Shown: positions 10,286-22,629 of the stretch, in pieces
Layout of the letters: every line of letters starts with the position of its first letter
Numbering within the stretch: position 1 is the first letter of the stretch
Source: Toxorhynchites rutilus septentrionalis
Taxonomy: Eukaryota > Arthropoda > Insecta > Diptera > Culicidae
DNA: 64,000 nucleotides
Assembly (NCBI RefSeq): GCF_029784135.1
Contig: NC_073746.1
Location: forward strand, 163,608,296 to 163,672,295
Reading direction: 5' to 3'
Translations under genes and position numbers: made by a program
The notes under the pieces: generated by a model
Databases searched by the model: none
The model's input: the letters and a program-made list of their open reading frames with translations, nothing else
Told to the model about the DNA's origin: nothing

Positions 10286-13200
10286 TAATTGGAAAGCTGA
10301 AGCTTCTGTTGAAACCTCATAATAAAATGAAGTTAGAATGTGTTTTCTAAGAGTTACTACTAACTACTAACACTGTAGCTTTCAATACGATGTAACGAGA
10401 TGATACGAGGGTGCGCGGTAAGTCCTGACAACCTGCCAATAATAAATCAACTTCCATCCGCTTCATTATTCAACATAATCAATTTTTGGTAAAGATATTT
10501 CGTTGCTGTAGAATCATTCACGTGAATTGATATTTGTCTCGGTCAGGGCCGTGTATATGGCAAAGTATACGAAAAGCTTTATTGCGTGCTTTTTTGCAAT
10601 ATGTCTCTTTTTTCGCTCATTCATATTGTTAGGCCTTAGGCTGAGGACATAGTAAACGCGGTGCTATCTATAAAACCAAACTGACGTTTATGGATTTTTT
10701 CCAACAAAAAATAAATATAACGTTCTAACGTTCTAACCTTAGCACCAGTACCAGTTTCAAAAATAAATTGATTAAACCCAACCATTTTTCGGAAATATTC
10801 AATTTTTTTCTGAAAATTGTGACCAATTTGGTATATCGACAAGGGCGTTACAGTGGTTCCCTAGGAGACGAATACGGACAAAACGCCGGAGCTAGCGCCA
10901 ATTGAGGAACACTGGTTGATTGTGAAACACATACTGAAGAAAATGGATGGAACTGCAATTGAACTGAAGAGTTTCAGCCAGAAATTGAACTTGGAAAATT
11001 AGTGGAAACAGAGTTCGTGCAAAAAATGATGAACCGTGTAAGAACCGTCTTAACCACAACAAAATTTTCGTGTCCACATTTTTCCATGTGGCCCTTTACG
11101 TCAGTTTAATGCACTGGATTCATTCTAACATTGTCGTAAATCGTAGGTGTTACCAATGAAAAATTTAACACTTTGTCCGGACTCTTATATTAGAGACTAA
11201 ATGAATATAATCATAAAAATGAGAGTGTGTAGGTTCAAATATGAGCCTTCCCAAAAAGGTGTTTGAAGCACACCTACGGCTGTTCTCGTAACATTGATCT
11301 GTTTGACTAAAACTGAGCGAATAAAATTAATAAACAAGCAAGTAAATTTCAAGGAAATCCTTGATCTCGATTTCCACCTGGCAGGAGGAAAACAGCGAAC
11401 CGAGCATGTTTTCTTATGTTTAAATCACGCGGGAATTTCACTGAAATCGCCCCGCTCGAGATAATTGACGCGAGTGACACTTGTTTGGCGAAGTAAATCA
11501 TGCTGCAACATTATATGGAATCGTATGATGTCGCTTTGCGCGATCACGCTTGCAGGATGAGGCCAGCAAAAACTAAAACACAGATCCACTTGAGTTATAA
11601 CACGTGCCGCAGACAGGGCGAAATTTACGAGTTCCCGAGAGTAAACAAGAAGTTTTTGTGTCTCTGGTGAGACCATTTGGCTGTGTGGCTTTTCATAATA
11701 TGGTCTTGCGAAACATTCACCGATCGGGATGACGCTTGGTGGGATAAAAGAGCCACATAATCGTACCCAGTGGCGATGCTTATGGTCGATCAAGTTACTG
11801 TCGCGTAAAAACAAGAAAAGAAACCGTGAACGAAGGAATATGATCTCGATCTCGATACATTAATGCCGAATGTGTATATTGGTTTCTATATTTTATCGCT
11901 CTTGAAGTCAAAACATTTTCCTCGGCCTCTCGACATACGGTAAACAATGGTCCAGATTCGGATGACGCACATGACCGTTCTGCCGCTCGCGTTCCGCGAA
12001 AAGGGGTGAGCGAATTGTTTATCCCTGGTGTTGCGAAAATTGCATTTCATTGTGTTGTTCGAAACCGTGCCGCTAATACACCGTGAGACGTAAATTCCCA
12101 CCGAGTTGACGTGGCAGTGCATTTGTCCAAATGCACTCGGCCCTGTCTGTTTCGGAACGTAAATAAAGGTCCGTCACGGAACGGGATATATTTCACATCT
12201 GGAGGTAATATTCGGGATGTGGATCTTTCACCGTTTGGTTGGGCCGGCGCTCTACATGACCCGTGTGGTTGGCGTTTACGAGCTGTGGGTTAATCGAAAT
12301 TTAATTTCGTATCTATATTTTGTGTACGAGGCCAGTTCTCATGCGATTCGTCACCTGTAGTTTTATGAGGTTTTAAGTGAATGCTTGATTGGCACCACAC
12401 ATGTGAGAACACGGAATCTGTTTGAGTTTATATACGAAAAAGTGTTTGATGGATAATTATCGAGTGGATCAAGGTAAAAGAATAATCTCAGAAAGGATCG
12501 AGTAATCACATGTGATGCACGCTCTGTCGGTCACGAAAAAATTATTGTGAGTTCATTGTTTCAGCCTTATTTCTAACCAGGGTCTAACATTTTAGAAAAC
12601 GAAAATGAAAATCGGCTCTCCTCTCAGTCGCTTCATTTCGAATATGTTTAGTTCGGCTTTAACCGTCAACATGACTTGAATTAATGAACGTTAAGAGCGA
12701 GGATGTGTGATGAACTATTCTAGCAAATGTTTATTGTTGCAACACTTACCTCAACGCACCTTCCAATCCGATCATACTTTAGTCAACACGTACTTACAGT
12801 GACAGGCAGACCAATAGGTCACTGGGTGAGTAGAAAGAAACGAAAAAACAAAAACATAGAACAACAATTGGAATCATCGTTTAAGCATTGCTCATAGAAA
12901 CTTTATGAATTTCTAACTAAATTCAACTTAAACTAACTAGGACTAAGACTTATTATATAATTACGAATTACGACCACGGCTAAGACTACGGACTACGACT
13001 AGGAATTACAATTAGGCACTACGACTAGGCCATATGACTAAACCTACCGAAGATCAATCGCTCGGAAACTTAATAAATTAGGAAAAGGGAAAACTAAACG
13101 TAAGTTTAAATCTACTACTTACCTTCAGGAATTGATGAGCAAAATAGTTGATAATAATAATTGTAACAGGAAATTATATTCTCGCAAAATTGTATCAAAC

Positions 13201-14760
13201 GACTTTTAATCGCTTCCGAGAATTCGAGAATTATAAGTTCGGAAACATCCTGTTGAAATTCATTTCAACAGTTATTCCAATTCACGTGACGAATGGATAC
13301 AAATCTGCCCCTTCATTCAACCACCACTACTACTCCACCCTGACATAAATCTCGTTGCTCGCGTACACAATTTTCATTAACGTCGAAATGAAGTGAAACG
13401 AAAACTTGATTTCTGATACAAAAAAAGTAGTTACACCATTAATGGCTCCATTGTTCACCCACCGTGTACTCAAACATCGATACATGCACAACGTAAATAG
13501 AATACCAGGTATATTACTCCCCGCTTTCTTCATGTAATCGTAGGCAAAGAGAAATAGCAAAAAATTATTACAGCATGACAGTTGTACCGAGATGAAGAAT
13601 AGAAGGTGGGAAGATTCACGGGTTTTGGTTGTGTTGAACTTTGATTGTGTTAGTAGCCAAGAAGATATGTTCACATACCAGGCATACCAGTCAGTTACTC
13701 AAATGGTACAAAATTGAATGTGTCAACGAATAACGTTGAAAGAGGATATACAGAAGCTAATTACAGATTTCCAAATCACATTTTTCGCATTATGAAAAAA
13801 AACAGAACATATCTCGAACTAAAATGCTTAATTTTTTCTTTGATTTCAAAAATAGTATTCTAATGTCTACTATGTTTGGATTCTAGAGCAACTTCATGGA
13901 AGTTTGACTTTTGTCAGCAATTGTAGTTACTTTTTTTTCACAATTAGGGTGCTGAAAACTTCAGTCGTCTAAAACTAAGACGAAAGCGAAAAACTTTTTG
14001 TCTCAATCTAAGTCATACGGAGTCAATTAAATTGAATTTTGAAGTTCATTTTACATGAAAAAACTTGCAACCTTTTTTCCCATGCACTGTCAAATGTTTA
14101 TGCGTAAAAGGAACAAAAGATTGTGTGACTCTGACTTTGTTCGTTTACGTTTTTGGTCGACGTAACAAGAAGTAAAATTGAATTGAAATTGAGTTTAGCA
14201 CACTTCAAAAATACAGAAATTTCAGTTTCTGTTAAAATGTCGGGCCTTTCTGATTTTGAACGCTAGCATTGATATAAGAAAAAAACTAGTTCGTTCATTT
14301 CATTTGCTTATTTTTACTATTAATAACAACACTTTTCCTATGTAGTGGACTATTATAAGAAAAGTAACATACATAAACAAAATCTGTGACGTCACAGATT
14401 AAAAAATCGTCCCACCATCTCGAGTTGTACAGTGTATTTAAAATTAGTTTCTTTGTATTGGAGAGTGTGTGTATCACACAAGCGATATAATGTACCTAAT
14501 GATATATGAGAGAAAGAAACGAATGCAGTCTGGGGGAAGTCACTTCAATTTGCCGTGGAGTTATTTGACGGAGAAGAATGGAATGAGGACGGTGCTTCTT
14601 TAGAATAGTTAGCGATGAGCCCGAATGACTGTTGATTCATGTTGACAGAGAAACTGCTGGAATATGCAAAATAGACTCATTTCCAATTGGATGCGAAGGC
14701 TTCATAGTACCCTGACTATTTTCAGTTGAATATGACTTTGCCGAGCCCTGCGGCTTACCA
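10286..14760. other. 4.5 kb with no recognised gene
   Basis: I see no domain-bearing ORF here. The part at 11420-12400 is GC-balanced with scattered frames (129 codons at 11425-11814 minus, others shorter) and resembles no known protein. A cryptic repeat of ACTACGACTAGG-like words lies at about 12936-13040. The rest is AT-rich. Host regulatory or intronic sequence is possible. Confidence 0.4.
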
Positions 14761-15692
14761 TTTTGACGTAGGACTACGTCTTTCATTTATATACCGGGGT
14801 GTAAAATCAAAGTTTCGAAAACGAAAGCGTTACGCCGGAGACCGAGATTTTGAGCGTTAATAGCTCCTAAATAACTGAACGAAATGGTATGATAAACACT
14901 TAATTCGAAAGATAAAATGTCTACGCATTATATACTTGCTATTTTTTGATCCAAAAACTTGTTTCAATAGCCTTAAAATTGCTTTCAAAACAGGCTATTG
15001 AAATCACCAATCGGTATATAAGCGAGTGCCGCTCGGAAATCCACTCAGTTATAATTGAACAGTGATTGAAGCATGTTGTCGCTGTTGTGGTGAAGCTCTT
15101 CGTTTATCATGGAAGCGCGGATGAACGGTGTCATCAATAGCCTGTTTGTGCACCTTAGGCCAGAAGGGAATCCATCAGGAGGAGAGTGATGCCAAAAACG
15201 GTTCCCCGGGAAAAGATCGGAACAGCCGCCATACACACACATACACGCGCGGAGCTCTTCGTTTGGATGCAATTCAGCATCGAGAAAATTCCGGAAAGAT
15301 TCAATCGTTGCTGAAAAATAATCTGCCAGTTCCCCTTGGAATTGAAAATTACATGCAAGCAAAAGAGACTGATTATTTTAATGTTTTCTATCCATATAAC
15401 ACTGCTACCAAATACATTTAGCTCTGTGATTTTTCAATCAAGTGTAATTAGCAGGAAAGCTTCTGACGATTATTCTTCCCCATCAGTAGGATATTGTCGT
15501 ATCCAATATTGGATGCATAAAACCTTGTACCTCCAACGTAACGCTCTCGTTTTCGAAGTTCCCCAAATATTCATTTATTCATTCATTGAGAATGAATTCA
15601 GATTTAACTTCAAACAAATGATCACTAAATCAACGATAGTCCTACGTCACCATTACGGTTATACCATAGATATAACCCGCTTACTGTTTTTT
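14761..15692 (+). mobile_element. repeat family A, copy A2
   Basis: The most compact member, about 930 bp. The left end is TTTTGACGTAGGACTACGTC, then CATTTATATACCGGGGTGTA. The right end is GATAGTCCTACGTCACC plus GGTTATACCATAGATATAAC. TGACGTAGGACT at the left is inverted near the right end, and the GTTACGCC/CGTAACG blocks are subterminal inverted repeats. It has one copy of the block that A1 carries in triplicate. It contains the best-preserved core promoter and the 26-residue frame at 15109-15189. Confidence 0.75.
15015..15049 (+). promoter_or_regulatory. core promoter of A2 (TATA + Inr)
   Basis: TATATAAG at 15015-15022 and CTCAGTT with TCAGT at 15045-15049. The initiator A lies 32 nt from the first T of the TATA box. 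TCAGT is the classical arthropod initiator. The spacing is identical in A1 and A4. Confidence 0.6.
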
Positions 15693-16429
15693 TAATTCTT
15701 TTCCGAACACTACCCATCATTCTTTGTAGCAGTCTTCCTTCCTTCCTTCTTTGTTCTTAAGAGGTTTTAAACTTTGCAGTTCATTCGCCTCTAGCCCTGA
15801 GAAGAGCCATTGATAACCAGCCTTGAAGAGGCTGGCGAAATTGTAGCAGTCGAAATCCATTACTGCCATAATACTTTCGTCGCCCGGCGCGATTCGTCCG
15901 AGTTTCTTGCGGGGCCCAAATTCAACGGTCGGTGCACTAGAGAAATAAGCGGGTGACGATTATAATGAATTCGGGTTCGATTCAGTAGATTCGTAGATTC
16001 GATTCTGTAGAATCCGAATGAAATCAACTGCCTGCTGATTAGAAAACTTTTGAAAATAATGTTTCAGACAATTGTACAGTGTTGCCAATGATAAAAAAAA
16101 ATTAATTCAACCGAACGTACTTGCTCTATATAATATATTCGATGACGATGAGTGGCTACAATTTTATTGGAGAATATGGAATATTCTGTTCAATCGATAG
16201 CGAAGATTCTGTGAATAAATCATATCAAGAACATATGTACTTTTGTGGGAAAATAATCATCATAAACTATATCACATTTGGTAACTCCGATTTTTCACGT
16301 GATTCGTTTTCTTTGTTATTAACGCTTGGTAGGTAAAAAACTGAATGAAGAAGCAAGTTGAAGAAGTTTTCTGAGAATGAAAATAATAATTGCGCCACTC
16401 GGATAGGCCCCTGTTTATTCCTAAAAGTT
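15693..16429. other. no recognised feature
   Basis: About 740 bp between A2 and A3. It includes a CCTTCCTTCCTTC run near 15740 and a short GC-rich stretch at 15850-15950. No coding or RNA signal recognised. Confidence 0.4.
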
Positions 16430-16690
16430 TTTGACGTAAGACTATGTGTTTCATTTCTATACTGGGGTGTAAGTTCAAAGTTTCGAAAACGAAAGCGTTA
16501 CGCCGGAGAACGAGATTTTGAGCGTTAATAGCTCCTGAACAACTGAATGAAATTGTATGATAAACACTTCATTCGGAAGATAAAATGTCTACGCGTTATA
16601 TGCTTGTTACTATTGGTCCAAAAACTTGTTTCAATAGCCCTAAAATTGCTTTCAAAACAGGCTATTGAAATCACACCAATATTGAAAAAT

Positions 16691-17130
16691 AGATGCGACC
16701 TGTGGGTACTTTTGTACTCGTTTGCGTTTTTGCAAATTGGAATGTTTCCCTAACATAGACTTCAAAATCCTGAAGCCTGGGTAAATAGTCATTGCAAAAT
16801 AAATGCAAGCTGCGGGTACTTTTGTACTCGCTTGCGTTTCTGCAAACCGGAATGTTTCCCTAACACTGATTTCAAAACCACAAAGCCTGGGGAAATCGAC
16901 ATTGCAAAATAGATGCGGTCTATGGGTACTTTTGTACTCGTTTGCGTTTCTGCAAATTGGAATGTTTCCCTAACACAGACTGCAAAACCATTAAGCCTGG
17001 GTAAATCGACATTGCAAAATAGATGCGAGCTGCGAGTACCTTTTTACTCGCTTGCGTTTCTGGAAATTGGAATGTTTCTCTAACACAGATTTCTAAAACA
17101 TGGAGCCTGGGGAAATTGGCATTGCAAAAT
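16691..17130 (+). repeat. 110-bp tandem array, first part
   Basis: Four units begin at 16691, 16801, 16911 and 17021, an exact 110-bp period. A fifth begins at 17131 and is interrupted by the rosa element. Each unit carries GGGTACTTTTGTACTCG (a hairpin core), GGAATGTTTCCCTAACA and CATTGCAAAATA. Because 110 is not a multiple of 3, the array is not a coding repeat. Confidence 0.9.
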
Positions 17131-17131
17131 A

Positions 17132-18380
17132 CAGGGTTTTCCAACTTTAAATTCCGAAAGTAAATTGAAATAAAACACACTTAGAATTCGAATTTCGATG
17201 AAACTTTTATTTCAAATTAAAGTTTGGTTTATGCCATTATGTGTGAAATACAACATCATTCAAATGTCCACCTAGGACTTCCTTGCACACCTTGATCCGG
17301 AACAGGTAATTTTCGATGACTTTTCGGCACATATGGGGCGGTATCTCGGACATAACTTCACGAATGTTGTCTTTCAAATGTTCATGAGTTTGCGGAGAGT
17401 TGGCATAGACACGGTCTTTCGCATAACCCCACAAAAAATGTCTAGCGGGTTCAAATCGCATGATCTGGACGGCCAATTGGCATCACCAAAACGCGAAATT
17501 ATGCGTCCCTCAAATTTCGTTCGCAATATGGCCATGTTCGGTCGTGTTGTGTGGCATGTGGCGCCGTCCTGCTGAAACCACATGTCATCCGTATCCATAT
17601 CTTCAATTTGTGGCAAAAAAAAATCGGTTAACATGCGGCCATAGCGCTCACCATTCACAGTTACCGTCTCGCCGTCCTCATTTTCAAAGAAATACTGCAA
17701 TGGCCTCTCAACAATCACGTGTGGATTTTCTGAGCCCCATATACGGAAATTTTGGGTGTTCACATAGCCACCGAGCACGAAATGTGCCTCATCGCTGAAG
17801 AAAATTTGATGCGAAAATTCAGCATTTAGCTGCTGTTGTTCGTTCACCCTATCGACGTATGCCCGACGCATTCCATGGTCACCACGCTCTAATTTTTGTA
17901 CCAGTTGGACTTGATATGGATGTAGGTGCAAGTCCAAATGCAAAATTCGCCACAATGATGTGTTTGACAAGCCCAATTGCTGAGCACGCCGTGGAATCGA
18001 AACATTCGGGTCATCCTCCACACTGGCAGCAACAGCAGCAATATTTTCGGCCGAACGCACATTACGATGATGCACAGGTTTCACAATATCCGCTACGGAT
18101 ACAGTTTGTTCGAATTTACGCACTACATTAGCGATTGTGTGCTCTGTAGGCCGTCCATGACGACCAAAATCCGTCCGTAATGCTCGAAAAACATTTGCCG
18201 GTTTTTCATCATTTTTATAGTATAATTTAACAAAATTAACACGTTGTGCGATGCTAAAACGATCCATATTGTAAAATGGCAGACATTCAACTAACGATAT
18301 GACGCTTTGGTTGATAGCTATGTCAAACGGTTGTCAGCGCAGGGCTGCATACTTTCGGAAGCCCGGAATGGAAAACCCTG
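17132..18380 (-). mobile_element. rosa-like DD41D transposon
   Basis: A complete 1249-bp element flanked by TA at 17130-17131 and 18381-18382. The ~30-bp terminal inverted repeats begin CAGGGTTTTCCA and share CTTCCGAAAGTA or ATTCCGAAAGTA further in, with a diverged middle. The transposase is on the minus strand. It lies inside a 110-bp repeat unit: joining the flanks regenerates CATTGCAAAATAGATGC, exactly as in the other units. That proves insertion after the array existed. Confidence 0.92.
17237..18267 (-). pseudogene. DD41D transposase with one frameshift
   Basis: A Tc1/mariner-superfamily transposase starting at the ATG at 18267. Residues 1-110 form a two-part helix-turn-helix region with GRP-type linker residues (GRHGRP at 35-40). 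Catalytic residues are D159 (FFSDEAHF), D234 (WFQQDGATCH) and D276 (DLNPLD). The last two are separated by 41 residues, which matches the rosa (DD41D) lineage. Loss of one base in the T-run near 17440 shifts the frame just after LD. The original frame continues from WGYAKD to the stop at 17237. Only this lesion is visible, so inactivation appears recent. Confidence 0.88.
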
Positions 18381-18381
18381 T

Positions 18382-18500
18382 AGATGCAAACTACGGGTGC
18401 TTTTGTACTCCCTTGCATTTTTGAAAAACATTCAAGTCGGCAATACTTTCATACCCCCAATCATTTTTACACTCCGGAATTCGTTTTGCTATCACGGTCT
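18382..18500 (+). repeat. 110-bp array, continuation after rosa
   Basis: The interrupted fifth unit resumes with GATGCAAACTACGGGTGCTT. A diverged partial unit follows (CTACAAAAGCGGGTAC at 18500-18515). The corresponding edge in A4 is similarly degraded. Confidence 0.75.
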
Positions 18501-18889
18501 ACAAAAGCGGGTACAAATGCATCGCTTTGGCTCGATTATTTAAGACTGTATTGGAAGATATCTCATCATGTCGCCAGCTCACTGAACTTCTACGTTTGAT
18601 TATTAGGCAAAATGATGATAACTATTTGCTGGGCTACCTACTACCATAATACATGAATTGACTTAAATTGGGATTTGTTTGAAATATAGAATTAGAAAAA
18701 ATATAGAATATAGAATTTGTAAATAGTTTCATTCATCCACTAGTTTAATCAATAATTTAATCAATACACACAAAAGATAGCACTGCGCAGCGGCGGTATT
18801 GTACCCAATGAGAAACATCCGAGGTGGGATTATTACTAATTGAAGAAATACGATTAATTACTAAGCCAACCCATCCATAGCTTTTCTTC

Positions 18890-19344
18890 TTAGACGCACA
18901 TGTGTTTTTTCATCCTTGAAATGTTCACTGGACGGCATAATAGTCAGTCTGAAGGCGAGGGAAGTAGTGACGACGAAATAGTGAGAAGCGTTAGATGAAA
19001 AGTTTCGAGTGTTATCTCAATTTTCATTTGAGAATGATTTTCTAACGGTACATTCAAAATGTGATTTTTCTTAAACAGTATATTGATTTTCCAATAACTT
19101 GGCAAACATCTGGTTTTTGAGTTAAAATATTTTGAAAGAAAGATCAATCATTTTTATTACGGCCTTTTAAAAAATCAGTCGTAATTTTAATTGGTCATAT
19201 AATAAGGAAGGTTATAATTTTAGGTAATTTCCATCATTTGTATCAAGTTTTAAAAAAAATCGTAGAGGGTTGGGTCACCAGTCGGCAGATTTGGGGTGAA
19301 ACTGCTCTATACGGGAGTTGTATGCATGAGAAAAAAAAAATATA
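18890..19344. other. no recognised feature
   Basis: AT-rich spacer. Nothing recognised. Confidence 0.4.
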
Positions 19345-19590
19345 TATATATATCACCATTTTGGATTAGCATTTTCACAAATAACTATTTTCTACTAGTT
19401 AAGCCCCTTTCGTTTGATACCCGTATTGATGAATTTAAAAAAATGTCGCCATTTTGTGATGGCGGCTATTTTGGATTTGCATTTTTCATAAAAAAACTGT
19501 GTGCTACTAGTCAAGCCCTTTCATTTGATACCCATATTGATTGATAAAATATGTGGTCCGCCTTTTTCAGCGGCCGCCATCTTGGATTTT
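19345..19590 (+). repeat. ~120-bp tandem duplication
   Basis: Two diverged units, each with CACCATTTTG/CGCCATTTTG, TTTTGGATTAGCATTTT or TTTTGGATTTGCATTTTTCA, CTACTAGT, AAGCCC, TTTGATACCC and ATATTGAT. A third partial unit follows (CGCCATCTTGGATTTTCA at 19575). It resembles the widespread insect repeats with CGCCATCTTGGATTTT. The family name is not known to me. Confidence 0.65.
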
Positions 19591-21414
19591 CAAGATCATA
19601 AAAATCCCATTTTCAAAGATGCGAATCCAGATGGTTTAGGGAGAATTTTCTCAAAAAGGCCTGGTTTAGATAGCTTACCATCAACACGAATCAACAGTCA
19701 GAAGTGCAACGAAGTACTTCAGAATCATTGACGTCTGTTTTTGCATCAAAAACAATAATAATTTGGCATCAATTCATAAAATCCGGAAGGTTATGGCATG
19801 GTTTAAGTAATAGGGACTTCAGATTCTGAACTGGTCAGCTTGTTTACCAAATCAAAGCCCTGTCAGAAATTTATGAGGGTGATCGGACGAAGAGTAGATG
19901 CAGCTTACAAGCAGTATGATTGATTTGAAGAGTTCAAACGAGCAGTATTCTCTGCGTAGAACGAGATACACACTACAACATGGCGCACCTTGGTCGTAAC
20001 CACCCCGAATGGGTTATTTGACCTGATTGAGAACTAAGAATTAAGAATTAGAAACTTATCGTAATTCATGTTAAATTGTCGTTTATTTTGTAAAGGAGTG
20101 AGAGTTTTTCCATCTGGTTCGATTGTTATGAAACACTAGAATTTTAGTTTTTTGAATGTTCGCGCTCAAACACTAGAATAAAGTTACAATGGCCAATCCT
20201 ATAAATGAAGATAGTTATTGTATTCTACACTATATACTGCAATTCAACCGACTTCTTACATATCACTGTAAACTCAGAAAAAAATGAGTGGTTCTATAGT
20301 TGTGAAACGCAGTGTATATGGAAAAGTAATATAGATTCGTCGCAATTATATACCTGGTTGAAACTATCCATTACCCGATAATCGGTTGAAAACTTTCCAC
20401 CACAAACAATATTCGAAGCTTACTCTTTTTGAAATTAAGTCACTACTTCACTAGAACGAGGCAGGTGTTCCAGAATTACGTACAAATTTATTAGTTAGAA
20501 TCATTTTTTAAAATGTTATCTTTGATGTCTTTCTGGTGCTCTTGTCGCGTAAGTCTTGACATGGAAATATCCACTTCCTATAACATTCAAGTTGGATATC
20601 GTCAAAAAAAACTAGTCAAAGCTCACATTAATTAAAATATACCATCGATTCGATCAGAAGGATTTTTTATCTCGCCTATTTTTTGTCCCAAAGGAATAAA
20701 TACAAACTCCAATTCGCAAAATCTGTCACAAAAATGTACCGTCGGGCACCTTCAAATGGAACTTTAACAATCGACGAAATAAAATACTGTATAACTGATT
20801 CTTACACGAATCAAACTTGAGAAACAGCACATCTCATTCCAAACAATCAAAGAGAAAGTTGCTGATTCTGAGCTTATGAAATTAGTGCGAGAAGCTTTCA
20901 TAAGAAATGCGCAATATTCGCTACAAATCCCAAATTAAGAAAACTTTTCGTAAGCCGCGTGAATAGGGCTGATCACTGGAGGCGGTATGAATACTTAAAA
21001 ATCATTTTTTCTGCCTAATTCTCATTTTTTGTTCAATAGCTCAACGACGAATTGAAATTTTCATATTATTTCTTGTGTTTCTAAAAACGTGATATAAACG
21101 AAACATTTTCAGTGATAAAATCGTGAGTGATATAAATGAGACGTGATAAAACGCCCAGTGATATAATCGAGACGGCACTGTACTGCTTTCTCATGTCCAA
21201 TCTAAGACGAAAAGATGCAAAAGTCTGCATCATCGGCTAGTTTTACAATAAATAAATTTTAATGCGAATTTTTAAGTGGATACCATCAACATCGTCAAAT
21301 TCATAATAACTCTGCCAATCAATGATACTGCTAGATTATGCTTCAAAATTGAACTTATAAATTTAACCCTTTGTGGTCGTATTTAGATTTGACATGTGTG
21401 TCGAAAATGTTGAG
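19591..21414. other. 1.8 kb with no recognised gene
   Basis: AT-rich with no long ORF. GTGATAAAACGCCCAGTGATATAATCGAGACGG-type words near 21110-21180 resemble the short repeats at 32483-32575. Nothing else recognised. Confidence 0.4.
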
Positions 21415-21839
21415 GAAAAAACTATGGATGGGTTATACCTATGATATAACCGCAAGGTTGATGTAGGACTGCCGTTGGCTTAGTAATCATTTGTGTTTTT
21501 TCAATTAGCAATAATCGCACCTCGGATGTTCCTCATTGGGTACGATATCGCCGCTGCGCAGAGCTAGCTTTCGTATGTATTGAATAAATTATTGATTAAA
21601 CTAGTGAATGAATGAAACAATTTACGAATTCAATTGCAAACAAATTCCAATTCAGGTCAAATCATGCATAATGGTAGTGGTTATCGCAGCAAATAGTTAT
21701 CAACATTTTGCCTAATCATCAAACGGTATGCTCAAAAGTTCAGTGAGCCAGTGACATGAAGTGATATGCAGTCTTGAATAACCGAGCCAAAGCGTTGCAT
21801 TTGTACCCGCTTTTGTAGACCGTGTTAGCAAAACCATTT

Positions 21840-22560
21840 CCGAAGTGTAAAAATGCATGGGAGTATAAAAGTACTGTCGAGATCTGCAATGCCGATTTTC
21901 CCAACTTATTGGTTTCAAAAGTATAGTAGAGTACAGAAATACTCGCAGCTTGCATCTCATTTGCAATGCCAATTTCCCCACGCTTCATGGTTTTGAAATC
22001 CGTGATTTGAAGAAACGCAAACGAGTACAAAAGTACTCGTTGATTGCATCTCATTTGCAATGCCTAGTTTCCCCAGGCTCCATGGTTTAGAAGTCTGTGT
22101 TAGGGAAACATTCCGATTTGCAAAAGCGCAAACGAGTACAAAAGTATTCGTTGATTGCATCTCATTTACAATGCCAGTTTCCCCAGGCTCCATAGTTTTG
22201 AAGTCTGTGTTAGGGAAACATTCAAATTTGCAGAATTGCAAGCGAGTACAAAAGTACCCGCTGCTTATATTTATTTTGCAAGGCCGATTTTCCCAGGCTC
22301 CATGGTTTTGAAGTCTGTGTAAGGGAAACATTCCGATTTGCAAAAGCGCAAACGAGTACAAAAGTACCCGTTGATTGCATCTCATTTGCAATGCCAGTTT
22401 CACCAGGCTCCATGGTTTTGAAGTCTGTGATATGGAAACATTCCGATTTGCAGAAATGCAAACAAGTACAAAAGTACCCGCTGCTTGTATCTATTTTGCA
22501 ATGCCGATTTCCCCTGGCTCCATGGTTTTGAAGTCCGTTTTAGAGAAACATCCATTCATT
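21840..22560 (-). repeat. 110-bp tandem array of A4
   Basis: Unit landmarks (TGCATCTCATTTGCAATGCC and variants) start at 21954, 22045, 22156, 22266, 22376 and 22486. Spacing is 110-111 bp except for the first interval, where part of a unit is deleted. Each unit contains CGAGTACAAAAGTACTCG-type palindromes. The copy at 22021-22040 is a perfect 8-bp stem with an AAAA loop. Confidence 0.88.
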
Positions 22561-22594
22561 CCAGCGATGGTATCTCGATCGTTGCGCAATCATA

Positions 22595-22629
22595 ACTGAG
22601 TGGATTTCCGAGCGACACTCGCTTTTATA
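22595..22629 (-). promoter_or_regulatory. core promoter of A4 (TATA + Inr)
   Basis: On the minus strand, TATAAAAG (22629-22622) lies 32 nt upstream of the initiator A in TCAGT (22599-22595). Transcription would run leftward directly into the 110-bp array. Confidence 0.55.

Larger units (their letters stand above)
16430..18889 (+). mobile_element. repeat family A, copy A3 (array subtype)
   Basis: It shares the left ~230 bp of A1/A2 (TTTTGACGTAAGACTATGTG, then CCGGAGAACGAGATTTTGAG). At about 16675 it passes straight into a 110-bp tandem array, so the TATA/initiator segment is missing here. Beyond the array it matches the reverse complement of A4, for example ACCCAATGAG, ACATCCGAGGTG and TACTAAGCCAAC at 18861-18870. 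About 42 bp present in A4, containing the terminal TCCTACATCAACC block, are absent here. Homology resumes at CCATCCATAG. Removing the rosa insertion leaves roughly 1.2 kb. Confidence 0.7.

Noticed and set aside
11425..11814. 129-codon minus-strand frame in a GC-balanced island
   Set aside because: Composition explains an open frame of this size, and I recognised no family pattern.
16691..17130. CRISPR-like array from regular repeats
   Set aside because: Units are directly tandem without variable spacers, the period is 110 bp, and the context is an insect nuclear repeat.
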